A DNA stretch of 64,000 nucleotides. Source: QHXW01 sp035280425 (GTDB lineage Bacteria > Acidobacteriota > Terriglobia > Bryobacterales > Bryobacteraceae). The position numbers and the translations under genes were made by a program. Position 1 is the first letter of the stretch. Every line of letters begins with the position of its first letter. The notes beneath the pieces are model-generated. The model did not search any database. It worked only from the letters and a program-made list of their open reading frames with translations, and was not told the origin of the DNA. The DNA is taken from contig DATEFW010000021.1 in NCBI GenBank assembly GCA_035280425.1, forward strand, positions 248,001-312,000. Direction: 5' to 3'. Shown here in pieces: positions 27,778 through 36,635 of the stretch.

Positions 27778-28827
27778 ATGACCAAAACACGCGCAGTTTT
27801 GATCGGCACGCTGGCAGTCGCCGGCTTAGCGGGCTGGCATTCATTCAGCCCGGCGGCCACAGCGCACGCAGCCGGAGCTGTTCTCATCAATGGCGCCGGC
27901 GCCACCTTTCCGTATCCGATCTACGCCAAATGGTTTGGCGAGTACCATCGGGCACACCCGGATATTCAGGTCAATTATCAGTCCATTGGGTCTGGCGGTG
28001 GCATCCGGCTCCTTCTGGAAGGAACGGTGGATTTTGGCGCCTCCGACATGCCGATGACGGATCAGCAGCTCAGCCAGGCGAAATTCAAGGTACTGCACTT
28101 CCCGACGGTGATCGGAGCTGTGGTCCCCACTTACCACATACCCGGGGTAACGGCCGAACTGAAGTTTACTCCGGAGGCGCTGGCCGGGATTTTTCTGGGT
28201 ACGGTACAGAAATGGAATGACGCGAGCCTGGTGAAGGCCAATCCAGGCGTGAGATTGCCGAACGAAGACATTATTGTGGTGCACCGGTCCGATGGCAGTG
28301 GCACGACATTCGTATGGACCGATTATTTGTCGAAGGTCAGCGCGGACTGGAAGAGCAAGGTCGGTGCGAGCACATCTGTTAATTGGCCGGTGGGGCTCGG
28401 GGGCAAGGGCAACGAAGGCGTCGCCGGCCTGGTGCAACAGACGCCGTATGCACTTGGGTATGTGGAATTGATATACGCTCTCCAAAACAAGATGGCGTAT
28501 GGGTCGGTCCGAAACTCGGGCGGGGCCTTCATCAAAGCAGACTTAAACACGGTGACACAGGCGGCTGCGGCCGCGGCAAGCCACATGCCGGCGGACTTTC
28601 GCGTTTCGATTACAAATCCGCCCGGCCGGGACGCTTATCCGATCGCCAGTTTCACATGGTTGCTGATACCGGAACGCATTAGCAACTCGACGAAAAAAGA
28701 GACGATTACGGGCTTTCTTCAATGGATGTTGCACGAAGGACAGAAGATGACGGCACCGTTGTCATATGCACCGCTACCGCCGCAGGTGGCTTCCAAAGAG
28801 GCTGCAGTTATCGCCCACATTCAGTGA
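27778..28827 (+). CDS. pstS: Phosphate ABC transporter substrate-binding protein
   Basis: PstS captures phosphate in the periplasm and hands it to PstCA. The 349-residue protein has a signal peptide (to AHAAG, about residue 33) and the family start INGAGATFPYPIYAKWF. The phosphate-binding loops follow: QSIGSGGGIR, DFGASDMPM and HRSDGSGTTFVWTDYL. GKGNEGVAG and the IASFTWLLIP segment come later. I start at ATG 27778; a GTG 14 codons upstream lacks a ribosome site and lies in the regulatory repeats. pstC begins two bases after its stop. Confidence 0.95.
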   Translation: MTKTRAVLIGTLAVAGLAGWHSFSPAATAHAAGAVLINGAGATFPYPIYAKWFGEYHRAHPDIQVNYQSIGSGGGIRLLLEGTVDFGASDMPMTDQQLSQAKFKVLHFPTVIGAVVPTYHIPGVTAELKFTPEALAGIFLGTVQKWNDASLVKANPGVRLPNEDIIVVHRSDGSGTTFVWTDYLSKVSADWKSKVGASTSVNWPVGLGGKGNEGVAGLVQQTPYALGYVELIYALQNKMAYGSVRNSGGAFIKADLNTVTQAAAAAASHMPADFRVSITNPPGRDAYPIASFTWLLIPERISNSTKKETITGFLQWMLHEGQKMTAPLSYAPLPPQVASKEAAVIAHIQ

Positions 28828-28828
28828 T

Positions 28829-29800
28829 ATGAGGCGGGCGGCGCCACATAGCTCTGAAACAAAGCGGGGCCAGTTCCTACGCCACCTTCGGACGGGAGAT
28901 GAGGCTGCGCATCTGCTGACGCTGGTGTTCGCCACAGTGATATTGCTGATCACGGCCCTGCTGGTGATCGAGCTTTATCGCAGTTCGAGCGAAGCTCGCC
29001 ACAAGTTCGGATGGGAATTTTTCGTCACGCGGACGTGGGATCCTGTAGCCGGGCAATTTGGGGCCTTGCCATTTTTATACGGTACGGTGGTGACATCGGC
29101 GGTTGCTCTGGCGATTGCGGCGCCGGTTGGATTGGGAGCGGCAATTTTTCTTTCCGAGCTTGCGCCGCCCCGCATTTCCGATGCGCTTACTTTCGTAGTC
29201 GAATTACTGGCGGCAGTGCCGAGCGTGATTTACGGGCTTCTTGCGGTGTTTGCGCTGGTGCCGCTGCTCCGCAACCCGGTTCAACCGTTCCTCCACCGCA
29301 CTCTGGGATTCCTTCCGCTTTTTCAAGGACCCTCGTACGGCGTTGGCTTTCTTGCCGCGGGATTGATTCTGGCGATCATGTTGATGCCGTTTATCATCTC
29401 CATTTCGAGGGAAGCTCTTCTGGCGGTGCCAACGGATCAGCGCGAGGCTGCTCTGGCGGTCGGAGCTACACGCTGGGAGTCGACCTGGCACGTCGTCGTA
29501 CCGTATGCCCGGTTGGGTATTGTCGGAGCGATTTTCCTGTCTCTGGCCCGGGCGTTGGGGGAAACCATGGCGGTCACCATGGTGATTGGCAACACTCCGC
29601 GGATTGCGGCTTCGCTGTTTGCCACCGGGTACACAATTCCTGCGGTTATCGCCAATGAATTCACCGAGGCCACCGAAAACTTGCACTTGAGCGCCTTGGT
29701 CGAGTTGGGCCTTGTGCTTTTCCTGCTGACGGTTCTGATCAATGCCGGGGCTCGTCTCATGGTGCTGGCTACCACACGGCGGGGAACCGCGCACCCGTGA
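28829..29800 (+). CDS. pstC: Phosphate ABC transporter permease PstC
   Basis: A 323-residue inner-membrane permease with six predicted helices, for example LTLVFATVILLITALLVIEL near 28-47. The cytoplasmic EAA loop reads QREAALAVGATRWESTWHVVVP, where it meets PstB. GTVVTSAVALAIAAPVGLGAAIF begins the transport core. It forms the heterodimeric channel with PstA. The start ATG at 28829 follows the pstS TGA by one base, and its end overlaps the pstA GTG by four bases, so the genes are translationally coupled. Confidence 0.93.
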   Translation: MRRAAPHSSETKRGQFLRHLRTGDEAAHLLTLVFATVILLITALLVIELYRSSSEARHKFGWEFFVTRTWDPVAGQFGALPFLYGTVVTSAVALAIAAPVGLGAAIFLSELAPPRISDALTFVVELLAAVPSVIYGLLAVFALVPLLRNPVQPFLHRTLGFLPLFQGPSYGVGFLAAGLILAIMLMPFIISISREALLAVPTDQREAALAVGATRWESTWHVVVPYARLGIVGAIFLSLARALGETMAVTMVIGNTPRIAASLFATGYTIPAVIANEFTEATENLHLSALVELGLVLFLLTVLINAGARLMVLATTRRGTAHP

Positions 29801-30630
29801 CGGCGCATTATTGGAGGAAATTCGTCAACGCGCTGATGTTCACTTTGACGGCTGGGTGCGCGCTGGCGGCGGTTTCCACCCTCTTATGGATTCTGGGGTT
29901 TCTCATCTGGCACGGCGGGAAGGCGCTCAATGTGGATTTCTTCGTTCATCTTCCGAAACCGCCGGGGGAGCTTGGCGGCGGCATGGCCAACGCCATTATC
30001 GGCAGCGCGCAAATCATCTTGATCGCATCGGCGATCGGAATCCCTATCGGTTTTTTGGGTGGAGTTTATCTGTCGGAATTCGGCACGGGCGCATTTTCGT
30101 TCTTTGTCCGTTATACGGCGGACCTGTTGAACGGAGTGCCCTCCATCGTCATCGGAATCTTCGCGTATGCCATCGTGGTCCGGCCGATGCACAGATTTTC
30201 AGCCTTGGCGGGCGGGGTAGCTTTGAGCTTTATTCTGATCCCGACGACGATCCGCACCACCGAACAATTCTTGCGTGCCGTCCCGCAAATGTTTCGTGAA
30301 GGCGCGCTGGCTTTGGGGGCGAGTAAATGGAAGGCGATTACTAGTGTCGTGGTCCCGGCCGGAGTCCGCGGCGTCACCACCGGGATCGTCATCGGAATTG
30401 CCCGCATAGCGGGGGAGTCGGCACCGCTGCTGTTCACCAGTTTCAGCAATCAATACTGGAGCAACGGTGTCAGCCAGCCGACAGCCTCGCTGCCGGTCAT
30501 GATATTCACATATGCCATCTCGCCATATGCGGACTGGCACCGGCAGGCCTGGGCGGCCGGGCTTGTTCTGCTTGCACTTATGCTGCTGTTGAACTTGACC
30601 GCGCGATGGGTGCTTTCACCGCGACACTAG
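29797..30630 (+). CDS. pstA: Phosphate ABC transporter permease PstA
   Basis: The 277-residue partner of PstC. It has about six membrane helices, the core segment NAIIGSAQIILIASAIGIPIGF near 65-87 and the EAA loop FREGALALGASKWKAITSVVVP near 167-188. The start GTG overlaps the pstC stop as GTGA. It ends 18 bases before pstB. Length is standard for PstA. Confidence 0.93.
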   Translation: MTAHYWRKFVNALMFTLTAGCALAAVSTLLWILGFLIWHGGKALNVDFFVHLPKPPGELGGGMANAIIGSAQIILIASAIGIPIGFLGGVYLSEFGTGAFSFFVRYTADLLNGVPSIVIGIFAYAIVVRPMHRFSALAGGVALSFILIPTTIRTTEQFLRAVPQMFREGALALGASKWKAITSVVVPAGVRGVTTGIVIGIARIAGESAPLLFTSFSNQYWSNGVSQPTASLPVMIFTYAISPYADWHRQAWAAGLVLLALMLLLNLTARWVLSPRH

Positions 30631-30648
30631 CAATTTTATGAGCTGGAC

Positions 30649-31470
30649 ATGGGTTTATTAGCGCACTCCACAATGGCAGGACCTCCGCCAGTTGACCTCA
30701 ATCCGAACGTGCCGGGACGGATTCAACCGAAGCTCAAGATTGAATGTCTGAATTTCTTTTACGGAAATTATCAGGCATTGCATGATGTTGAGTTGGAGAT
30801 CGCCCCTAATAGGATTACGGCGTTAATCGGCCCCTCAGGCTGCGGAAAATCAACTTTCTTGCGCGTCTTAAACCGGATGTATGAGACGGTCAGAGGCGCG
30901 AGAGTTTCCGGTTCTGTTTTGCTGGATGCGGAAGATGCCCTGGCGATGGACGTAGCCCAATTGCGGCGCCGCATCGGCATGGTATTTCAGAAGCCGAATC
31001 CGTTTCCCAAGTCCATATTCGAAAATGTGGCGTATGGCTTACGGGTAAACGGCACCCGGAGCGGCGCACGGCTGCAGGACGCGGTGGAGCACAGTTTAAG
31101 ACGGGCCGCGCTTTGGGACGAGGTCAAAGACAAACTCCACAAGTCCGCCTATGCGCTTTCCGGCGGCCAGCAGCAGCGGCTATGCATCGCGCGGGCTTTG
31201 GCTGTGGATCCGAAAGTGCTCCTGCTTGATGAGCCGAGCTCTGCGCTCGATCCCATTGCGACGGCGAAAATCGAAGAATTGCTTTTCGAGCTCAAACAGA
31301 ATTGTACGATTGTGATCGTGACTCATAACATGCAGCAGGCCGCACGGATCGCGGACGATACTGGATTTTTCTTGTTGGGGCGATTGATCGAGTTCGGTGA
31401 GACGGCCGTCATTTTCAAAGCTCCGGCGAAGAAAGAAACCGAAGATTACATCACCGGACGGTTTGGATAA
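30649..31470 (+). CDS. pstB: Phosphate ABC transporter ATPase
   Basis: PstB hydrolyses ATP to power PstCA. The 273-residue protein has Walker A GPSGCGKST near 61-69, the Q-loop VFQKPNPFPKSI typical of PstB, the signature LSGGQQQR near 172, Walker B VLLLDEPSSALDP and the switch histidine in VTHNM. The N-terminal 28 residues before KLKIECLNFFYG are an extension, so the true start might be a later ATG (MAGPPP). It is followed by phoU after six bases. Confidence 0.95.
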   Translation: MGLLAHSTMAGPPPVDLNPNVPGRIQPKLKIECLNFFYGNYQALHDVELEIAPNRITALIGPSGCGKSTFLRVLNRMYETVRGARVSGSVLLDAEDALAMDVAQLRRRIGMVFQKPNPFPKSIFENVAYGLRVNGTRSGARLQDAVEHSLRRAALWDEVKDKLHKSAYALSGGQQQRLCIARALAVDPKVLLLDEPSSALDPIATAKIEELLFELKQNCTIVIVTHNMQQAARIADDTGFFLLGRLIEFGETAVIFKAPAKKETEDYITGRFG

Positions 31471-31476
31471 GAGAAC

Positions 31477-32142
31477 TTGCGTCACTTTATTGAAGAACTG
31501 GAAGAACTACAGAGCCGCTTGCTCGAGATGGGCAGCCTCGTCGAATCGGCTATTCATCACAGTGTCCTCGCGCTGACAGAACGCAGCGAAGAAACGGCGC
31601 GCCAGGTTCTGCGTAATGAAGACCGGATTAACCATCTCGAAGTCGAGATCGATGAGCTGGCCGTGCGGCTGCTCGCGCTGCAACAGCCCATGGCGAAGGA
31701 TCTGCGATTTTTAACGGCTGCGATCAAGATCAACACCGACCTCGAACGCATGGGCGACCTAGCGGTGAATATCGTGGAACGGTCGATCGCGCTGATGCAT
31801 CGTCCGGCGGTCAAGCCGCTGATCGATATCCCGCAGATGGCGCGCACCGTCGAATCGATGGTCCGCAAGAGCCTGGATGCTTTTGTGAAGCGTGAGCCCG
31901 ATCTTGCGCGCAGCGTTCTTCTGGCCGATGACGTCGTAGACAGTTTCAAAGATTCCGTGCATAACGAGCTGGTATCGTTCATGCAGAACGACCCGTCGGT
32001 AATTCCGCAGGCCATCGACCTGATTCTCATCGCCCGGCATCTGGAACGGATCGCCGATCACGCGACCAATATCGCGGAAGACACGCTGTTCCTTATAAAA
32101 GGGGTCGATGTGCGACACCATTTGGAGCCGAACACCCCGTGA
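31477..32142 (+). CDS. phoU: Phosphate signalling regulator PhoU
   Basis: PhoU links transporter state to PhoR and keeps the Pho response off when phosphate is plentiful. The 221-residue, all-helical protein has two PhoU repeats. Each carries the metal-binding E/DxxxD helix: INTDLERMGDLAVNIVERS near 87-105 and ARHLERIADHATNIAEDTL near 185-203. The start is TTG at 31477, seven bases after the pstB stop codon; the length is normal. It ends the pst operon; no clear hairpin follows in the next 250 bases. Confidence 0.95.
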   Translation: MRHFIEELEELQSRLLEMGSLVESAIHHSVLALTERSEETARQVLRNEDRINHLEVEIDELAVRLLALQQPMAKDLRFLTAAIKINTDLERMGDLAVNIVERSIALMHRPAVKPLIDIPQMARTVESMVRKSLDAFVKREPDLARSVLLADDVVDSFKDSVHNELVSFMQNDPSVIPQAIDLILIARHLERIADHATNIAEDTLFLIKGVDVRHHLEPNTP

Positions 32143-32392
32143 AGGCCGGCAAGGTGCAACGCCCGACGCGCCTGTAACGCCGCGCTCCACGAAAGAGCAG
32201 ATCGCGTAAAAGCCCCTTGGATTGGTGGACAGCACGCGCAAACGCCGTTTCTTCCGCTATAGCGGAATTGCCAGAGCCGGCCGTTACCTAACCGATTGAA
32301 ATCCGCCTCGTTCCTGAACGAATTGCTCAAAAAGTCGCCGGTCTGAAGTAACCATTGTCCGCACGCTCAGTCTTAGTGTTAGGGAGTTTTGC

Positions 32393-34927
32393 GTGAACAC
32401 GATACTGAACGACGTCCGCTTCGCCCTTCGAATGATCCGTAGCAGGCCGGCCTTTACGATAGTGGCGGTCCTGACGCTGGCGCTCGGTATCGGCGCCAAC
32501 TCGGCCATCTTTACGCTCGTGCACTCGGTGCTTCTCCGCACGCTCCCGGTGGCTGACCCGCAAACTCTCATCCGCATCGGCGATCGCGACGACTGCTGCG
32601 TCAATTCAGGCACCAACGACAACGGCGATTATTCGCTCTTTGCCACCGAGACCTATTACTTCTTCAAAAAGAACCTCGGTGAATTCGAAGAGCTGGCCGC
32701 CATGGAGTCAGGGTACGCGTGGCGTCCCCTTACCGTGCGCCGCGAAGGCCCGCAGACAATCGCCAAATCCGTCATGGGAACCTTTGTTTCGGGTAACTAC
32801 TTCCGCGTGTTCGGCCTCACCCCGGCCGCGGGCCGCTTCTTTGTAGACGCGGATGACCGGAAGGGCGCGCCCATCACCGCCGTCATGAGTTACGAGACCT
32901 GGCAGCAGGATTTTTCAGCCGACCCATCCGTCATCGGCAGTACCTTCTGGATCAACACGAAGGCCGTCACCATCATCGGCGTCGCGCCCCGGGGCTTTTA
33001 CGGCGACCGGCTCTCGAGCCAGCCGCCCAAGTACTACCTGCCGCTTGAGTCGATGGACGCGGTGAGCGGCGCGCCGTATCAGCACGATCCCGAAGTCGAG
33101 TGGGCCTACATCATCGGCCGGATCAAACCGGGGGTGGCCGTGCCCGCTCTCCAGGCCAAAGCCAGCGGTCTCCTCCGCCAGCAGTTTTCGACGCTCAAGA
33201 TGTTTCAGACGGAACGCAACAGGAAGGCGCTCGAACGCGCGCACGTTGTGCTTGCTCCGGGCGGCGGCGGCATACAGAATATGCAGGACGAGTACAGGGA
33301 GCATCTACGTCTGTTGACCTGGATCGCCGCTCTCGTGCTTCTCGTAGCCTGCGCCAATATCGCCAATCTGCTGCTCGTCCGCGGGATGAGCCGCCGCGCT
33401 GAGATGTCCATCCGCACCGCGCTCGGCGCGCAGCGTAGCCGCATCGTTCGCCTGCTCCTTACCGAGAGCGTCCTGATTGCCGGCCTCGGCGGACTGCTGG
33501 GCCTCGGCGTGTCGTTCCTGGGCGCGCGCATGTTGCTCGCGCTCGCTTTTCCCGGCCAGCACGGTGTTCCCATCGACGCTTGGCCGTCTCCGGCGGTAAT
33601 CGCGTTCGCCTTCGGACTGTCGGTTGTTACGGGCATTGTCTTCGGTGTTGCCCCGGCTTGGATGGCGGCGCGCACACAGCCCGCCGAAGCGCTGCGCTCG
33701 ACGCCCCGTACGACGGCGCAAGGTGCCTCACTGCTGCAGCGCGCGCTGGTGGTTCTGCAGGCGGCGCTCTCGCTGGTTCTGCTCGTGGCCGCCGGCCTGT
33801 TTACGCAGAGCCTCAACAAGGCGCAAAGCACCAACATGCGGCTCGATGCTGCCAACCGCTATATCATTCACATCAACCCGCAGGCGGCGGGTTATCCAAC
33901 CACTCAGGTCGAGCCGTTGTATCGGACCATCGAAGACCGCTTTCACGCGTTGCCCGGCGTGGTCAAGGTTGGCTTGGCTACCTATACGCCCATGGAGGAC
34001 AACAACTGGGGGACCGGCGTCAAGATTCAGGGCGAGCCTTCGCTCGACAAAGGCGCCTCATGGGTCAAGGGCACTGCCGAGTACTTCGATTCCGTGGGAA
34101 CCCACGTCATCATGGGCCGCGGATTTACTACGCAGGACACGCTGGCAGCGCCTCCCGTAGCCGTAGTGAATCAGGAGTTCGTCAAGAAGTTCTTCGGCAA
34201 ACGCGACCCTATCGGCCACCGCTTCGGTTTCCCCGATCCAGGCAAAGACGGCGCTTATGAGATTGTCGGTGTGGTCGAGGACACCACTTACACCAGCGTG
34301 TATTGGAAAAACCACGCCATGTATTTCGTGCCGTTGACGCAGCGGCCGATGAACTCCGACGAGCCAGTCGAAAAGGACCTCTCGCTGTATGCCGGCGCCA
34401 TCGTCGTGCAGACAGAACGGCCGGTAAACAATATGGAGAAGTTGGCGCTCAGGACTCTCACGGGCATCAATCCTAACCTCACCATCGTCAAGTTTCAGAC
34501 CTTCCGGCAGCAGATCGACGACCGCTTCACGGAGGAACGGTTAATAGCGCGCCTCACCTCTCTATTCGGCGCGCTGGCGCTGCTGCTCGCTGCCCTCGGC
34601 CTCTACGGCGTAACGGCCTACACGGTCGTGCGCCGGACATCCGAAATCGGCATCCGCATGGCCCTCGGAGCTGAGCGCAGTCGCGTCATGGCCATGGTCT
34701 TGCGAGGCACCATGCTGCAGGCGCTCGTTGGCCTGCTGATCGGCGCACCCGTCGCCATGTTTTGCGTGCGCTACATCAAGTCGCAGCTCTATGACATCAG
34801 CACCGTCAGTTCCACTGTAATGATTACGGCCATCGCCACGCTCGCCGTATCAGCCGCCATCGCCGGAATCATTCCGGCCCGGCGCGCGGCTTCCATCAAC
34901 CCGGTGGAAGCGTTGCGGATTGAATGA
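32393..34927 (+). CDS. Duplicated MacB/FtsX-like permease (ADOP family)
   Basis: An 844-residue membrane protein with two MacB-type halves. Each half has a periplasmic MacB_PCD domain and an FtsX permease core. The N-terminal helix (TIVAVLTLALGIGANSAIFTLVHSVLLRTLP) is the signature start of the Acidobacterial duplicated orphan permeases. Helices follow near 310 (LTWIAALVLLVACANIANLL) and at the end (ITAIATLAVSAAIAGIIPARRAASINPVEALR). As the family name says, no ATPase gene lies next to it. Export or mechanotransmission of unknown cargo is assumed from family. GTG start at 32393; monocistronic, 250 bp after phoU. Confidence 0.9.
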   Translation: MNTILNDVRFALRMIRSRPAFTIVAVLTLALGIGANSAIFTLVHSVLLRTLPVADPQTLIRIGDRDDCCVNSGTNDNGDYSLFATETYYFFKKNLGEFEELAAMESGYAWRPLTVRREGPQTIAKSVMGTFVSGNYFRVFGLTPAAGRFFVDADDRKGAPITAVMSYETWQQDFSADPSVIGSTFWINTKAVTIIGVAPRGFYGDRLSSQPPKYYLPLESMDAVSGAPYQHDPEVEWAYIIGRIKPGVAVPALQAKASGLLRQQFSTLKMFQTERNRKALERAHVVLAPGGGGIQNMQDEYREHLRLLTWIAALVLLVACANIANLLLVRGMSRRAEMSIRTALGAQRSRIVRLLLTESVLIAGLGGLLGLGVSFLGARMLLALAFPGQHGVPIDAWPSPAVIAFAFGLSVVTGIVFGVAPAWMAARTQPAEALRSTPRTTAQGASLLQRALVVLQAALSLVLLVAAGLFTQSLNKAQSTNMRLDAANRYIIHINPQAAGYPTTQVEPLYRTIEDRFHALPGVVKVGLATYTPMEDNNWGTGVKIQGEPSLDKGASWVKGTAEYFDSVGTHVIMGRGFTTQDTLAAPPVAVVNQEFVKKFFGKRDPIGHRFGFPDPGKDGAYEIVGVVEDTTYTSVYWKNHAMYFVPLTQRPMNSDEPVEKDLSLYAGAIVVQTERPVNNMEKLALRTLTGINPNLTIVKFQTFRQQIDDRFTEERLIARLTSLFGALALLLAALGLYGVTAYTVVRRTSEIGIRMALGAERSRVMAMVLRGTMLQALVGLLIGAPVAMFCVRYIKSQLYDISTVSSTVMITAIATLAVSAAIAGIIPARRAASINPVEALRIE

Positions 34928-35023
34928 GCCGATTGATCAGAGGCTCAGCATCGCCCACGTACCGGACCGTGCGGCCGCCCCACGTTCGTGTGGAAAGCGG
35001 CCGGGGTTAGCGTGCAGGATCTG

Positions 35024-35233
35024 TCAGGCCGATCTTTTCGAAATAAGTCGTCGAACGACATGGCCTTTCCACATCCACAATCCTGAAAGGGCAATTGCAG
35101 GAACGAAAATAAACCGAGTAGGGAAGGCGTAGTTTGGGATCTGTTCGAACGGACTATAGATATAACCGATTATCGGAATGGCAAAGATAAGGTGAATCCA
35201 GCGAAAAATTGTACGCGTGATGCCTGGCTTCAT
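35024..35233 (-). CDS. Small two-helix membrane protein
   Basis: A 69-residue protein with two probable membrane segments (FRWIHLIFAIPIIGYIY and FIFVPAIALSGLWMW) and a basic C-terminus (RRLISKRSA). I recognise the pattern from conserved short proteins of soil bacteria, but no function is known. It is the last gene of the arsR-VOC-SRPBCC operon, 19 bases after the SRPBCC stop, so it is probably induced with them. Confidence 0.65.
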   Translation of the reverse strand: MKPGITRTIFRWIHLIFAIPIIGYIYSPFEQIPNYAFPTRFIFVPAIALSGLWMWKGHVVRRLISKRSA

Positions 35234-35252
35234 ATTTTCCGATCTCCTCGAT

Positions 35253-35804
35253 TCACGATTTTTGAGCCGCCTGAGGCGGCCACTTGGGCGCTACGGTACC
35301 GAACTGCATCGCATACTCGGCGGTCAATCGCTGCCAGCCGCTGGACTTCATGGCCTCGGCGCCCACGATGCGCCCAATCGGCTCACCCGCGAGGAACCGG
35401 TCCAGAACGTCGAACGAGATGTGCCAGCCCGCGGCGCCCCATGAGATGAACCGGCGATCGATTTTGTGCCACAGCGTCAGGCGCGTGCCGCCGCCAAAGG
35501 CTTCGAGTTCCCACCGGGTATCCCCGTATTCCAGCACGTCGGGAGCTTCGGCTCGCGTCACCGTTGTTGGCAAAGCCTGCGTCGTGCCCGCCCAGGTGAG
35601 ATTCACCGTTCCAAGCGTACCCAGATTCCCATCGACCTCGAAGGGAGCCCACTCGCGGAGATGTACCGGGTCGGTCAGCGCCTGCCAGACTTTTTCGGGC
35701 GGGTGGCGCAGCTCTCTGACTAGAATGAGCGTCCACTTCTCGCCGTCTTTTCGGACCTGTGCCCCGCGGGCCGGACCCGGTTCGTACGGTTGCCGATCGA
35801 TCAT
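35253..35804 (-). CDS. SRPBCC (AHSA1/START-like) domain protein
   Basis: A 183-residue cytoplasmic protein with the START-like fold of the AHSA1 group: LVRELRHPPEKVWQALTDPVHLREWAPF at 28-55, VLEYGDTRWELEAFGGGTRLTLWH in the middle and a long C-terminal helix (WHISFDVLDRFLAGEP). Such proteins bind hydrophobic ligands in a deep cavity and often sit with an ArsR repressor, as here. The last 20 residues are disordered-looking. It follows the VOC gene by 15 bases; AAGGA lies nine bases before its ATG. Confidence 0.85.
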   Translation of the reverse strand: MIDRQPYEPGPARGAQVRKDGEKWTLILVRELRHPPEKVWQALTDPVHLREWAPFEVDGNLGTLGTVNLTWAGTTQALPTTVTRAEAPDVLEYGDTRWELEAFGGGTRLTLWHKIDRRFISWGAAGWHISFDVLDRFLAGEPIGRIVGAEAMKSSGWQRLTAEYAMQFGTVAPKWPPQAAQKS

Positions 35805-35819
35805 TATCCGGTCCTTGGT

Positions 35820-36212
35820 TTAATAGCGTGCCAGTTGGGTGAGCTGAATGACATTGCCGCAGGTGTCCCTGAGCATGGCGATGGTCGAGCCGGTCACCGC
35901 CGTGGGCGGCATCGTGAACTCGGCGCCACAGGACTTGATCCGCTCGTAGTCGCCCTTGATGTCGTCGGTGAAGAACATGACCGCGGGTTGACCCTGTTGA
36001 AAGATCGCCTGCTGATACGCTTTGGCCGCTGGGTTGTCGTTCAGCGCGAGCTGTAGCTCGGTGCCGTCCGGCTCCTCGGGCGAGGCCACGGTCAGCCAGC
36101 GATAGGGGCCTTGACTGAAATCGTTCTTCTTAGCAAATCCCAGCACTTCCGTATAGAAGCGCAGGGCCTTGTTCTGGTCGTCCACGTATACGCTGGTCAC
36201 TTTGATTTTCAT
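35820..36212 (-). CDS. VOC-family (glyoxalase/dioxygenase fold) protein
   Basis: A 130-residue single-repeat pair of beta-alpha-beta-beta-beta modules: KVTSVYVDDQNKALRFYTEVLGF at the start and MLRDTCGNVIQLTQL at the end. The VOC fold supports glyoxalases, antibiotic-resistance and ring-cleaving enzymes, and many small cytoplasmic members of unknown use. The usual metal ligands are only partly obvious, so activity is not assigned. AGGAG eight bases before the ATG. Second gene of the arsR operon. Confidence 0.85.
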   Translation of the reverse strand: MKIKVTSVYVDDQNKALRFYTEVLGFAKKNDFSQGPYRWLTVASPEEPDGTELQLALNDNPAAKAYQQAIFQQGQPAVMFFTDDIKGDYERIKSCGAEFTMPPTAVTGSTIAMLRDTCGNVIQLTQLARY

Positions 36213-36222
36213 TTCGTTTCTC

Positions 36223-36609
36223 CTATGTCACGTCGAGGTTTGGGCGCGTTGTCTTCTGCCTTGTCTTCTTTTTCGTTCGTGTTGATTGATCCATGCGGTC
36301 GAGATGGCGTTCGAGAGCGTCGAGGTGAGCGGACCAGAACCGCCGGAATGGGGCCAGCCAGGCATCCACCTGCTGAAGTGGTTCAGGTTTCAGCCGGTAA
36401 AGACGGCGCTGTGCGTCCACCGTGGATTCCACGAAACCGGCGTCGCGCAGCACCCGCAGGTGCTTGGACACGGCCGGCTGCGGCATACGAAGCTGACGCT
36501 CGATTTCTCCAACCGACTGTTGTGCCGAGACCAGGAGGCTCAATATTGCGCGGCGGTTCGGCTCGGCAATAATTTCGAACACCGATTGCACTCTCTTTAT
36601 ATACTCCAT
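36223..36609 (-). CDS. ArsR-family winged-helix repressor
   Basis: A 128-residue DNA-binding protein with FEIIAEPNRRAILSLL and the recognition helix MPQPAVSKHLRVLRDAGFV, followed by VDAQRRLYRL (wing). It lacks the CxC metal site of ArsR/SmtB sensors, so it is of the type that partners SRPBCC genes and may sense a small ligand. Chosen start ATG 36609. The only good -35/-10 pair places transcription inside the first codons, so GTG codons at 36591 or 36582 are possible true starts. It heads a four-gene operon. Confidence 0.85.
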   Translation of the reverse strand: MEYIKRVQSVFEIIAEPNRRAILSLLVSAQQSVGEIERQLRMPQPAVSKHLRVLRDAGFVESTVDAQRRLYRLKPEPLQQVDAWLAPFRRFWSAHLDALERHLDRMDQSTRTKKKTRQKTTRPNLDVT

Positions 36610-36635
36610 AGAGAATATACTTGTCAAGGAATATA
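36598..36635 (-). promoter_or_regulatory. Promoter and repeats at the arsR/glycosyltransferase divide
   Basis: Within a 26-bp divergent gap lie two GAATATA direct repeats (36613-36619 and 36629-36635) around the palindrome CTTGTCAAG (36620-36628). On the minus strand the palindrome contains TTGACA (36622-36627), with TATATA 18 bases downstream (36598-36603). Repressor binding here would block the promoter; this looks like an autoregulatory ArsR operator. Confidence 0.45.
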
